Assembly: GCA_910587505.1 (NCBI GenBank)
Contig: CAJULD010000014.1
Span: 1-64,000, forward strand
Reading direction: 5' to 3'
DNA length: 64,000 nucleotides
From: an uncultured Oscillospiraceae bacterium
Lineage (GTDB): Bacteria > Bacillota > Clostridia > Oscillospirales > Oscillospiraceae
Positions 14,695 to 23,043 of this stretch are shown one piece after another. The notes beneath the pieces are model-generated. The model made no database searches. It was not told the DNA's origin and was given only the letters and a program-made list of their open reading frames with translations. The translations under genes were made by a program, and so were the position numbers. Numbering within the stretch: the first letter of the stretch is position 1; every line of letters begins with the position of its first letter.

Positions 14695-16671
14695 ATGGAT
14701 TACAAAAGCGAGATGAAGGATCTGCGGGACACGCTGAATGAGGCGGGATACCGCTACTATGTGCTGGACGATCCCACTATGGACGACTACGAATATGACC
14801 GGCTGCTCCGCAGACTGGAGGAGCTGGAAGCGGCCCACCCGGAGGAAATCACGCCGGATTCCCCCACCCGGCGGGTGGGGGGCGCGGCGCTGGAGAGCTT
14901 TACTCAGGTGGAACACTCCGTACCTCTGGAGAGTTTGCAGGACGTTTTCTCTTCCGGGGAAGTGGAGGAATTCATCCGGCGGATGGACGAGACGCTGGAA
15001 ACGGCGGCATACAGTGTGGAGCCGAAGGTGGACGGGCTGAGCGTGGCGCTGGAATATCGGGATGGAGTTTTTGTGCGTGGCGCTACCCGCGGAGACGGAC
15101 GGACAGGGGAGGACGTGACGGAAAATCTCCGCACCGTCAAGTCCATCCCCATGACGCTGCCGGACAGGCTGCCCCGCCTCATTGTCCGGGGAGAAGTGTT
15201 CATGCCGAAAAACGTCTTTCACAAGCTGAACCGTCAGCGGGAGGCGAACGGCGAGCCGCTGTTTGCCAATCCGCGGAACGCCGCCGCCGGGTCCCTGCGC
15301 CAGCTGGACCCCAGGGTCTGCGCCCGGCGTCTGCTGGACATCCGGGTGTTCAACCTCCAGCTGGCGGAGGGAAGGACCTTTGCCACCCACGGCGAGACCC
15401 TGGACTATATCGCCTCCCAGGGCTTCCAGACCATCCCCTACAGAGTGCTGGAGCGGGCGGAGCAGATCAACGCGGAGATTGTCCGTCTGGGAGAAAACCG
15501 GGAGGAGCTGCCCTTCGATATGGACGGAGCGGTTGTAAAGCTGAATTCCCTGTCAGACCGTGCAGCAGCAGGCAGTACAGCCAAATGTCCCCGGTGGGCC
15601 GTCGCCTTCAAGTACCCGCCGGAAAGAAAGCCCAGCCGGGTGGTGGACATTGTGGTCCAGGTGGGGCGGACGGGGGTGCTTACCCCCAGGGTTGTGGTGG
15701 AACCGGTGCGTCTGGCGGGTACCACGGTGACCAGCGCCACGCTGCACAATCAGGATTTTATCGAGGAAAAGGACATCCGCATCGGCGACACCGTCGTGCT
15801 GCAAAAGGCCGGGGAGATCATCCCCGAGGTGGTGGAGGTCTGCAGGGATCTTCGTCCCGGGAAGACCGAACCCTACCGTTTTCCCTCCGTCTGCCCCGTG
15901 TGCGGCGCGCCGGTGGTCCGGGATGTGGACGGGGCAGCTATGCGCTGTACCGGCGCGGAGTGTCCGGCCCAGCTCCACCGGAATCTGACCCACTTTGCCA
16001 GCCGGGACGCCATGGATATTGACGGCATGGGACCTGCCGTCATGCGGCAGCTGATTGACAGAGGGCTGGTGAAGAACCCGGCAGACCTGTACTTTTTGAC
16101 TGAAGAGCAGCTATCGGACCTGGACAGGATGGGGAAAAAATCCGCCAGAAACGCGGTGGATGCCATCGCCGCCAGCCGGGACCGGGGACTGGAGCGGCTG
16201 CTCTACGCGCTGGGCATCCGGCAGGTGGGGCAGAAGGCGGGGAAGGTCCTGGCCGCCCGCTTCGGCTCCTTTGACGCGCTGGCCCAGGCCTCGGAGGAGG
16301 AGCTGACCGCCATTGACGACGTGGGGGCCATTACCGCCGCCTATATCCGGGAGTGGCTGGACAGTCCCCAGTCCCGGCATTTGATGAGCCGCCTGAAGGA
16401 GGCAGGGGTCCGCATGGAGGCCGCCCAACAGAGCGCCGGAGAGCAGTTCAGGGGCATGAGCTTCGTGCTGACGGGAGCGCTGGAGAAGTTTACCAGGGAC
16501 GAGGCATCCGCGCTGATCGAGGCCCGGGGCGGCAAGGTCAGCGGCTCAGTGAGCAAAAAAACCACCTGCGTGGTGGCGGGGGAGAACGCCGGCAGCAAGC
16601 TGCGCAAGGCCAATGAGCTGGGGATCCAGGTGCTGACGGAGGAAGAATTTGCGGACATGCTGGAGCGGTAA
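14695..16671 (+). CDS. ligA: NAD-dependent DNA ligase
   Basis: The 658-residue protein shows the full LigA order: Ia domain, nucleotidyltransferase with Lys111 in KVDG, OB fold, a four-Cys zinc finger (CPVCGAP... then CTGAEC), helix-hairpin-helix repeats and a C-terminal BRCT domain. It seals nicks in replication and repair using NAD. I use ATG 14695 because GGAGG is five bases upstream; ATG 14683 in frame is an alternative. The phosphodiesterase gene follows after 17 bases. Confidence 0.95.
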   Translation: MDYKSEMKDLRDTLNEAGYRYYVLDDPTMDDYEYDRLLRRLEELEAAHPEEITPDSPTRRVGGAALESFTQVEHSVPLESLQDVFSSGEVEEFIRRMDETLETAAYSVEPKVDGLSVALEYRDGVFVRGATRGDGRTGEDVTENLRTVKSIPMTLPDRLPRLIVRGEVFMPKNVFHKLNRQREANGEPLFANPRNAAAGSLRQLDPRVCARRLLDIRVFNLQLAEGRTFATHGETLDYIASQGFQTIPYRVLERAEQINAEIVRLGENREELPFDMDGAVVKLNSLSDRAAAGSTAKCPRWAVAFKYPPERKPSRVVDIVVQVGRTGVLTPRVVVEPVRLAGTTVTSATLHNQDFIEEKDIRIGDTVVLQKAGEIIPEVVEVCRDLRPGKTEPYRFPSVCPVCGAPVVRDVDGAAMRCTGAECPAQLHRNLTHFASRDAMDIDGMGPAVMRQLIDRGLVKNPADLYFLTEEQLSDLDRMGKKSARNAVDAIAASRDRGLERLLYALGIRQVGQKAGKVLAARFGSFDALAQASEEELTAIDDVGAITAAYIREWLDSPQSRHLMSRLKEAGVRMEAAQQSAGEQFRGMSFVLTGALEKFTRDEASALIEARGGKVSGSVSKKTTCVVAGENAGSKLRKANELGIQVLTEEEFADMLER

Positions 16672-16688
16672 AAGAGGGGAGGAGCGCC

Positions 16689-17141
16689 ATGCAGATCGCG
16701 GTGATTTCAGATACCCATGGCCGCCTGCGGGCGGAAACGGCGGCCCGGCTGCGGGGAGTGGACTGCATCATTCACGCGGGGGATCTGGATGATCCCACGA
16801 TTTTGCAGCGGCTGGATCAGATCGCCCCGGTGTACGGCGTCCGGGGCAACAACGACTGGGGCGGCTGGGCCCAGGAGCTGCCCCGGCTGATGAGGATCGA
16901 CCTGGGCGGCGTGTCCTTCTGCGTGACCCACAGGCGCTCGGACGTACCCTGGAATCTGACGGGGGTGGATGTGGTGATTTGCGGACATACCCATCAGTAC
17001 GCGGAGGAATGGGTTATGGGCCGGCTGTGGCTGAATCCCGGCAGCTGTTCCTTCCCCAGGCCTTTCCTGGCATCGCCCACCATGGCGATGCTGGCCACGG
17101 GGGAGGACGGGAGCTTTTCCGTGCGGAAGGTGGAGCTATGA
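16689..17141 (+). CDS. YfcE-like metallophosphoesterase
   Basis: The 150-residue protein contains the calcineurin-like metal motifs in order: ISDTHG, GDLDD, GNND, and GHTH near the end. Bacterial YfcE/MJ0936-type enzymes hydrolyse phosphodiesters in vitro with unknown natural substrates. GGGAGGAG precedes ATG 16689. Its stop codon overlaps the start of a response regulator gene in ATGA, which is an unusual pairing. Confidence 0.85.
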   Translation: MQIAVISDTHGRLRAETAARLRGVDCIIHAGDLDDPTILQRLDQIAPVYGVRGNNDWGGWAQELPRLMRIDLGGVSFCVTHRRSDVPWNLTGVDVVICGHTHQYAEEWVMGRLWLNPGSCSFPRPFLASPTMAMLATGEDGSFSVRKVEL

Positions 17142-17800
17142 CAAGCGCGGTAATCGCCGTTGTGGACGACGACGTATATATCGGGGACATGCTGGAGGAG
17201 CTGCTGCGCCGGGAGGGCTACGGCGTGCTGCGGGCTTACTCCGGCACGGAGGCGGTACTGCTGCTGGAGGGCAGGAGGCCGGATCTGGTTTTGCTGGATC
17301 TGATGCTGCCGGGCCTGAGCGGGGCGGAGGTGCTGCCCCGGCTGGATGGGATTCCGGTGATCGTTCTGTCGGCCAGGACGGACGTGGAGGAAAAGGTTTC
17401 TCTCCTTCTGAGCGGGGCCGTGGACTATCTGACCAAGCCCTTTGACACCAGGGAGCTGCTGGCCCGGATTGCGGTACAGCTGCGCGGCCGGACGCCCCGT
17501 GGAAACCTGCTGCGTCACGGGTGTCTGACCCTTGATCCGGAGCGGCGGGAGGCGGCGGTGGGGGGCGCGGCCGTCCGCCTGACCCGGACGGAGTTCAGTA
17601 TTTTAAAGCTGCTGATACAGAATCCCGGACAGGTGATTCCCAAATCCCGGATGCTGGATCAATTGAGTCTGGAGACGCCGGACTGCGTGGAGAGCTCCCT
17701 GAAGGTTCACGTCAGCAATCTCCGCCGGAAGCTGCGGGAGGCGGGCGGAGGCGAAATGATCGAGGCGGTGTGGGGGATTGGCTTCAAGCTGGCGGAATGA
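17138..17800 (+). CDS. OmpR/PhoB-family response regulator
   Basis: The 220-residue protein has a receiver domain with DDD near the N-terminus, the phosphorylation site Asp54 in LVLLDLMLPGLSG and the conserved Lys in YLTKPFD. A C-terminal winged helix ends in SNLRRKLREAG. It starts in ATGA overlap with the phosphodiesterase gene. The ABC exporter and a histidine kinase lie downstream on the same strand, so it likely controls them through the phased boxes at 17841-17900. Its own expression probably comes from the ligA transcript. Confidence 0.9.
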   Translation: MTSAVIAVVDDDVYIGDMLEELLRREGYGVLRAYSGTEAVLLLEGRRPDLVLLDLMLPGLSGAEVLPRLDGIPVIVLSARTDVEEKVSLLLSGAVDYLTKPFDTRELLARIAVQLRGRTPRGNLLRHGCLTLDPERREAAVGGAAVRLTRTEFSILKLLIQNPGQVIPKSRMLDQLSLETPDCVESSLKVHVSNLRRKLREAGGGEMIEAVWGIGFKLAE

Positions 17801-17840
17801 GCTGCGCGGCTGCTACGCTGACAGGACGGCGAGGCAGCCG

Positions 17841-17916
17841 TTAAGCTGATATTAAATCTCTTTACCATATCTTATCCATTTCCTTAACTGTTTTCTTAAC
17901 CACCCCCTGCTAAAAT
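17841..17916 (+). promoter_or_regulatory. Phased TTAA-type boxes and promoter of ABC exporter
   Basis: TTAA- or TTAC-like boxes start at 17841, 17852, 17862, 17872, 17884 and 17896, so spacing is 10-12 bp. A -10 element TAAAAT lies at 17911-17916, but no good -35 is present at the right distance. Tandem TTAAC repeats one helical turn apart are typical of sites for OmpR-type regulators of peptide-antibiotic exporters. Activation by the regulator at 17138 is inferred. Confidence 0.65.
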
Positions 17917-17946
17917 AGAGACCATTCCAACCAGGGAGGCAAGGAA

Positions 17947-18861
17947 ATGGACTACATCCTTCAAACAAACAACTTAATCAAGCACTATAAAAACGGAAAG
18001 GCCCTCAACGGCCTGACCATGCACGTGGAAAAAGGAGCCATCTACGGTTTCGTAGGCCGCAACGGCGCGGGCAAAACCACCCTCATCCGCCTGATCTGCG
18101 GCCTCCAGGAGCCCACGGAGGGAACCTTCACCCTCTACGGCTGTCCCAACGACAGCAGGGAGATCACCCGCTCCCGCCGCCGCATGGGGGCGGTGGTGGA
18201 GACGCCCTCCATCTATCTCTCCATGACGGCGGAGGAAAACCTGAAGCAGCAGTATCAGATTCTGGGCCTGCCGTCCTACGACGGCCTCCACGACCTGCTG
18301 GAGCTGGTCCGCCTGGGGAACACCGGGAAGAAAAAGGCGAAAGACTTCTCCCTGGGAATGCGCCAGCGCCTGGGCATCGCCGTGGCCCTGGCGGGGGACC
18401 CGGACTTCCTCATCCTGGACGAGCCCGCCAACGGCCTGGACCCCCAGGGCATCGTGGAGATCCGGGAACTGATCCTCCGCCTGAACCGGGAGCGGCAGAT
18501 CACCGTCCTGATCTCCAGCCACATTCTGGACGAACTGAGCCGCCTCGCCACCCACTACGGCTTTATCGACAGCGGCCGCATGGTCAAGGAGATCAGCGCT
18601 CCCGAGCTGGAAGCCAGCTGCCGGAAATGCCTGCGCCTGACGGTCAGCAGCGCCCGGCCTCTGACCGCCGCCCTGGACAAAATGGGCCTGGAGTACTCCA
18701 TCCGCAGCGACACGGAGGCCGACGTCTACGACGCCCCCTCCGTCACCGAGCTGACTCTGGCCCTCCACAACGCGGGCTGCGAGGTGAAGAACATCCACGA
18801 GCACGACGAGAGCCTGGAGAGCTACTACATGAATCTGGTAGGAGGTGCCGTCGATGACTAA
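17947..18861 (+). CDS. ABC transporter ATP-binding protein (BcrA/LanF type)
   Basis: The 304-residue ATPase has Walker A GRNGAGKT, Q-loop, signature FSLGMRQRLG, Walker B LILDEPANGLDP and a C-terminal extension of about 80 residues common in antibiotic-peptide exporters. It should power the three permeases that follow. GGGAGG precedes ATG 17947. It overlaps the first permease gene by eight bases. The regulator-ATPase-permeases-kinase layout resembles immunity systems against bacitracin or lantibiotics; the actual substrate is unknown. Confidence 0.9.
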   Translation: MDYILQTNNLIKHYKNGKALNGLTMHVEKGAIYGFVGRNGAGKTTLIRLICGLQEPTEGTFTLYGCPNDSREITRSRRRMGAVVETPSIYLSMTAEENLKQQYQILGLPSYDGLHDLLELVRLGNTGKKKAKDFSLGMRQRLGIAVALAGDPDFLILDEPANGLDPQGIVEIRELILRLNRERQITVLISSHILDELSRLATHYGFIDSGRMVKEISAPELEASCRKCLRLTVSSARPLTAALDKMGLEYSIRSDTEADVYDAPSVTELTLALHNAGCEVKNIHEHDESLESYYMNLVGGAVDD

Positions 18862-19675
18862 CCTCCTGCGGGCGAATTTCTTCCGGATGCGCCGGGACCA
18901 TATGTTCTGGACGTGCTTCGGCACGGTGCTGGCCTGTTCCGCCGTTTTTATGATCCTCTGGTGCCGGGAGGACGTCCAGCGCGGCTTTCAGGTAAAGCTG
19001 GAGCAGTACTACTTCAACATGGTGATGTCGCTGGGGTTCTTTATCGCCATGTTTGCCGCCATGTTTCTGAACGCGGAGTACAGCGATGGCACGATCCGCA
19101 ACAAGCTGGCCGTGGGCTGCACCCGCCGGGAGGTCTATCTGGCGCACTTTCTCACGGTCCTGACCGCGTCCCTGTTTTTTACCGCCGCGTGGCTCATCGG
19201 CGGGTGCGCCGGCATCCCGATGGTCGGGCCTTGGGGATTCGGCCCTGGAGGGCTGGCGTTCCATGTCCTCATCGCCGTAGGCTCCACCGTGGCCTTTGCC
19301 GCCATCTTCACCTTCCTGGGGATGCTCCTCAGCAGGCGAACCGCCACAGTTACCGTGGTGCTGTCCTGGTTTGCCCTGCTGCTGGCAGCCTCCATGGTTG
19401 AAAACACCCTCTCCGAGCCGGAGTTTGTCGGCGGCATCCTCATGACCGTGGATGGGATGCAGGCGATAAACCCGGAGCCCAATCCCCGCTACGTCTCCGG
19501 GGCGCTTCGGACGTTTTACGAGGTCGTCCGGGACATCATCCCCGCCGGGCAGGCGATACAGGTGCAGAACCTGGCGGTACTCAGCCCCCTGCGGGCGCTG
19601 CTGTGCGATCTGGGCGTGACGGCGGTCTTCACCCTGGGCGGACTGGCGCTCTTTGAGCGCAAGGACCTGAAATAG
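18854..19675 (+). CDS. ABC-2 type permease 1
   Basis: The 273-residue protein has six predicted membrane helices. The motif YSDGTIRNKLAVGCTRREVYLAHFLT is the cytoplasmic coupling segment typical of this permease family. I start at ATG 18854, which follows AGGAGGTG; it overlaps the ATPase gene. It ends with a short ALFERKDLK tail that the next two permeases share as RRKDLK, which points to gene duplication. Confidence 0.85.
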   Translation: MTNLLRANFFRMRRDHMFWTCFGTVLACSAVFMILWCREDVQRGFQVKLEQYYFNMVMSLGFFIAMFAAMFLNAEYSDGTIRNKLAVGCTRREVYLAHFLTVLTASLFFTAAWLIGGCAGIPMVGPWGFGPGGLAFHVLIAVGSTVAFAAIFTFLGMLLSRRTATVTVVLSWFALLLAASMVENTLSEPEFVGGILMTVDGMQAINPEPNPRYVSGALRTFYEVVRDIIPAGQAIQVQNLAVLSPLRALLCDLGVTAVFTLGGLALFERKDLK

Positions 19676-19687
19676 GGGAGGGGGCGT

Positions 19688-20497
19688 ATGAGAAATCTGC
19701 TGCACGCCAACCTCCGGCGGCTGGTCCGGAGCAGGGCGTTTTTGCTGGCCGTCCTGGCCGAGCTGGCCTATACGGCTCTGGTGGTGCTGGTCTGCTGGGA
19801 CCACTACGCCACCGGGACCGGAAGCTACACCATGGAATCCATCCTGACCGCCGGGTTTGGCCTCATGGGCTATCTGCCCATCCCGTCCCTTATCGCGGCT
19901 CCGCTGCTGAGCCTCCACCTGGGCACGGACTACAGCGACAACACCCTGCGCAACAAGCTCATTGTGGGCCATACCAGGGCGGAGGTCTATCTGGCGGACG
20001 TGCTGACCTGTGTGATTGCCACCGTGGGACTGGATGTGCTGTATCTTGTTCTGTCCGGTCTGCTGTGCATCTACCCCATTCTGGGGATGTCCGGCATCCT
20101 GCTGCGGGTTTCGCCGGGACAGATGCTGGCTTGGACCGGCACGGCGCTGCTGGCCCGGGCGGCCTGGGCGGCGGTCATCAAGATGGCGGTGACCCTGCTG
20201 GGGAACAGGACCACGGCCTCCATCGCGGGATTGCTGCTGGTGCTGGCGGCGGCGGGGGCCTGCGCCTTTGGCTTCCACGAGTTGGAGTATCTGGCCCGGC
20301 ACCCGGAGGCGGCTGATCCGGAGGCCCGAATGGCTTTCTGGAGGCTGGCGCTGGACGTTTTGCCCACCGGGCAGTATTTGCAGGTCAGCCGCCTGGACAC
20401 GCCTTTTCTCTGGCGGATGCCCCTGCTGAGCCTGTCCGTCATCGCCGTCAGCACCGCCGCGGGACTGCTCCTGTTCCGGAGAAAGGATCTGAAATAA
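19688..20497 (+). CDS. ABC-2 type permease 2
   Basis: The 269-residue paralogue of the preceding permease has six predicted membrane helices. It has the coupling motif YSDNTLRNKLIVGHTRAEVYLADVLT and the end LFRRKDLK. It starts 12 bases after permease 1 (GGGAGGGG upstream) and overlaps permease 3 by one base. Two or three permease subunits per ATPase are usual in LanFEG-like systems. Confidence 0.85.
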   Translation: MRNLLHANLRRLVRSRAFLLAVLAELAYTALVVLVCWDHYATGTGSYTMESILTAGFGLMGYLPIPSLIAAPLLSLHLGTDYSDNTLRNKLIVGHTRAEVYLADVLTCVIATVGLDVLYLVLSGLLCIYPILGMSGILLRVSPGQMLAWTGTALLARAAWAAVIKMAVTLLGNRTTASIAGLLLVLAAAGACAFGFHELEYLARHPEAADPEARMAFWRLALDVLPTGQYLQVSRLDTPFLWRMPLLSLSVIAVSTAAGLLLFRRKDLK

Positions 20498-21339
20498 TGA
20501 GCGCAAAATTAAGCATAAACCTCCTCCTGCGGGCCAATTTTTACCGCCTCTGGCGCAGCGCGTCCTTCTGGGCGGCGGTATCGACTATGTTCGGCGTCGG
20601 CGTCTTCGAACTGGCGGTGGGTGTTCACGCCCGGCGGCAGGGGACTCCCGTCCCTCTGGACAACCGCTACATGCTCTTTGTCCTCATGTCCGGCGTGGTC
20701 CTCTCCGCCTTTTGCAGCCTTTTCGTCGGTGCGGAGTACAGCGACGGAGCCATCCGCAACAAGATCGCCGTGGGCCACTCCCGCGCCGCCGTGTATCTGG
20801 CGAACCTGCTGACCTGCTCGGCGGCGGGCGTCCTGGTCTGCCTGGGCTACATCCTGCCCATGACGGCGGCGGGGATCCCGCTGATGGGCGGCTTCACGCT
20901 GCCGCCGGCCTCCGTCCTGTGGTTCACCCTCTGCGCCTTTCTCATGACCGCCTCCCTGTGCGCCATTTTCACTATGGCGGCCCTGCTGAACCAGAACAGG
21001 GCGGTGGTGGCGATTATCTGTATTTTCCTGGCCTATTTTCTCCTGTTCCTGGGGATATACCTCAATTCCCGCCTGACGGAGCAGGCCGTTATCCCTGCCC
21101 GGGAGTACATCGAAAACGGCCAGATCCTCGTGCGGGAGGCCATGCCGAACCCGGCCTGTGTTCGAGGGCTCAAGCGCACGATTTTTGAAGCCCTGTACGA
21201 CCTCCCCGGCTGTCAGGCGGTGCAGCTGATCGCCGCAGCGGAGGCGCGCCCTATCCGCCTGCCGCTGGCGAGCCTTGGCGTCATCGCCGCCAGCACCGCC
21301 GTGGGGCTGGCGCTGTTCCGGAGAAAGGATCTGAAATAA
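20497..21339 (+). CDS. ABC-2 type permease 3
   Basis: The 280-residue third paralogue has six predicted helices, the coupling motif YSDGAIRNKIAVGHSRAAVYLANLLT and the end LFRRKDLK. Its ATG shares a base with the stop of permease 2 (TAATG), so translation is coupled. Three permeases are one more than LanE plus LanG need, so either one is regulatory or the complex varies in composition. Confidence 0.85.
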   Translation: MSAKLSINLLLRANFYRLWRSASFWAAVSTMFGVGVFELAVGVHARRQGTPVPLDNRYMLFVLMSGVVLSAFCSLFVGAEYSDGAIRNKIAVGHSRAAVYLANLLTCSAAGVLVCLGYILPMTAAGIPLMGGFTLPPASVLWFTLCAFLMTASLCAIFTMAALLNQNRAVVAIICIFLAYFLLFLGIYLNSRLTEQAVIPAREYIENGQILVREAMPNPACVRGLKRTIFEALYDLPGCQAVQLIAAAEARPIRLPLASLGVIAASTAVGLALFRRKDLK

Positions 21340-21441
21340 GCGGGCCCGTTACGTCTGTCAGTCCCGCGCGATACCGCCCGCCGCAGTACGCGCCTGCGAA
21401 AGTAAATCCCGTCCTGTCTGACAGGGCGGAAAAGGAGAAAA

Positions 21442-22335
21442 ATGGTGTATATCCTGTACGCCCTCTGCGCCGCGCTGGCGCTGGCAATTCTCCTGCTGAT
21501 CTGGAAAATCATACTCCTCCGCCGTTCGGCGGAGGAGCTTCGCCGCGGTCTTCAGGACCGCCTGGAAACGGATACCAACACCCTTCTCTCCATCCCCAGC
21601 CGGGACGGAGCCATGCGCCGGCTGGCCGCCGGTCTCAACGATCAGCTGCGCCGGCTCCGTCGGGAGCGGCGGCAGTATCAGAACGGAGACCGGGAGCTGA
21701 AGGAGGCCGTCGCCGGCATCTCCCACGATCTCCGAACGCCTCTGACCGCCATCTGCGGCTACCTTGATCTGCTGGAGGGGGAGGAGAAGAGCGAAACGGC
21801 GGAGCGGTATTTGGCCCTGATCCGGGGCCGGACGGACCACCTGAAAGAGCTGACGGAGGAGTTTTTCCGGTACTCCGCCGTGCTGTCCGCCGGAGAGGCG
21901 GCGAAAACGGAGCCCGTCAGTCTCAATCGGGCAGTAGAGGAGAGTCTGGCGGCCTGGTACGGTGTGCTGTCCGCAAAAAAGATTGTTCCGGAGGTATCCC
22001 TTCCGGAGCGGGAGACGGTCTGCCGGGTGAACCGGGAGGCTCTGGTCAGGGTGCTGGGCAACATCCTGTCCAACGCCGCAAAATACAGCGTAGGGGATCT
22101 GCGGGTCAGACTGACAGAGGACGGGACGCTGACCTTCTCCAACCGCGCGCCGGCGCTGACGCCGGTACTGACGGAAAAGCTGTTTGACCGCTATTTCACG
22201 GTGGAATCCGGGGACCAGGGCGCCGGCCTGGGGCTGTCCATTGCCCGCCGGCTGACGGAACAGATGGGCGGGACGGTAACGGCGGACTGGCGGGAGGGTG
22301 TGCTGACGGTCTGCCTGCGGTTTCCCGGCCTGTAG
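21442..22335 (+). CDS. Sensor histidine kinase
   Basis: The 297-residue kinase has a single N-terminal membrane helix (about residues 5-24) and almost no extracellular domain. A dimerisation/phosphoacceptor helix with His95 in AGISHDLRTPL and an ATP-binding domain (NILSNAAKYS, GAGLGLSI) follow. Such small intramembrane-sensing kinases usually read the state of the linked ABC exporter. It is 102 bases downstream of the last permease and is the likely partner of the regulator at 17138. Confidence 0.9.
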   Translation: MVYILYALCAALALAILLLIWKIILLRRSAEELRRGLQDRLETDTNTLLSIPSRDGAMRRLAAGLNDQLRRLRRERRQYQNGDRELKEAVAGISHDLRTPLTAICGYLDLLEGEEKSETAERYLALIRGRTDHLKELTEEFFRYSAVLSAGEAAKTEPVSLNRAVEESLAAWYGVLSAKKIVPEVSLPERETVCRVNREALVRVLGNILSNAAKYSVGDLRVRLTEDGTLTFSNRAPALTPVLTEKLFDRYFTVESGDQGAGLGLSIARRLTEQMGGTVTADWREGVLTVCLRFPGL

Positions 22336-22374
22336 GCGCACCGGGAGATCTATGAGTCTATACAATTTCCAAAG

Positions 22375-22435
22375 CGATTGGGCATGACCGCATCCAGCGG
22401 CCATGCCCAATCGTTGGTCCTTTTTCAGGAAAAAG
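22375..22435. terminator. Bidirectional terminator between kinase and Xre gene
   Basis: CGATTGGGCATG (22375-22386) pairs with CATGCCCAATCG (22402-22413), followed by CTTTTT; the minus strand is served as well. CTTTTTC-AG-GAAAAAG at 22420-22435 is a member of the palindrome family found elsewhere. Confidence 0.75.
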
Positions 22436-22471
22436 AATCAGAAAAAAGTCCTCTGCCCCCGGAGAGGCGAT

Positions 22472-22933
22472 TCATCTGCCCGGCTGCTTCCTGCTTTTCC
22501 AGACAGAGGCCAGAATGTCCTTCAGGACCAGAAAGGTGTCCAGCTCGCCGTAGCCGTACGAGCTTCTCAGATCATGGAGCAGCTCGTCCAGCGCTGCGGC
22601 GTATTTTTCCACGTTCACGTCCTGCCGGTAGGTCAGCAAAACAGGGTATTTCTTCCCCCATGCTTTCGTCCAGTCGATTTTTTCCTCCAAGGCGGCGCTG
22701 GTCCGTTCGATCGCCTGCTGGACCTCCTCCACGTCTATGTCGAAGTCGATCAGCTCGTCCAGGGACAGACGGTACAAAAGCGCCAGACGTTTGGACTGCC
22801 GGATATCGGGAAGCGTCTCACCGGTTTCCCACTTGGAGATGGTCTGACGGCTGACGCCCAGCTTTTCCGCCACTTCCTCCTGAGAGAGACCGCACTTCTT
22901 CCGCGCCTGAAATAAACTGTTGCCTAAATTCAT
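22472..22933 (-). CDS. Xre-family transcriptional regulator
   Basis: The 153-residue protein begins with a clear Xre helix-turn-helix (LFQARKKCGLSQEEVAEKLGVSRQTISKWETGE). A helical C-terminal part of about 85 residues has no recognised motif. I start at the Met preceding NLGNSLF (22933), which has AGAGGTG upstream; a longer form to 23047 would cross the promoter at 22967-22994. The role is likely local gene control, but the target is unknown. Confidence 0.85.
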   Translation of the reverse strand: MNLGNSLFQARKKCGLSQEEVAEKLGVSRQTISKWETGETLPDIRQSKRLALLYRLSLDELIDFDIDVEEVQQAIERTSAALEEKIDWTKAWGKKYPVLLTYRQDVNVEKYAAALDELLHDLRSSYGYGELDTFLVLKDILASVWKSRKQPGR

Positions 22934-22966
22934 ACATGGCACCTCTTTCTTTCTGAGATGTCCCCA

Positions 22967-22994
22967 GTATAAAAGAGTCCCGAAGAAAAGTCCA
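22967..22994 (-). promoter_or_regulatory. Promoter of Xre gene
   Basis: On the minus strand: TGGACT, 16 bp, TATACT. It is about 35 bases before the chosen start, which supports that start over the longer frame. Confidence 0.65.
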
Positions 22995-23043
22995 CCAGTT
23001 AACCTGTTCAGTTCTGCCCGTATTCCTGACAGGGAAGGCCGCC

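Noticed and set aside
18743..20506. Minus-strand frame of 587 codons opposite the ABC permeases
   Set aside because: It is antisense to well-supported overlapping membrane protein genes; the composition (Gln, Gly, His, Arg) is that of a shadow frame.
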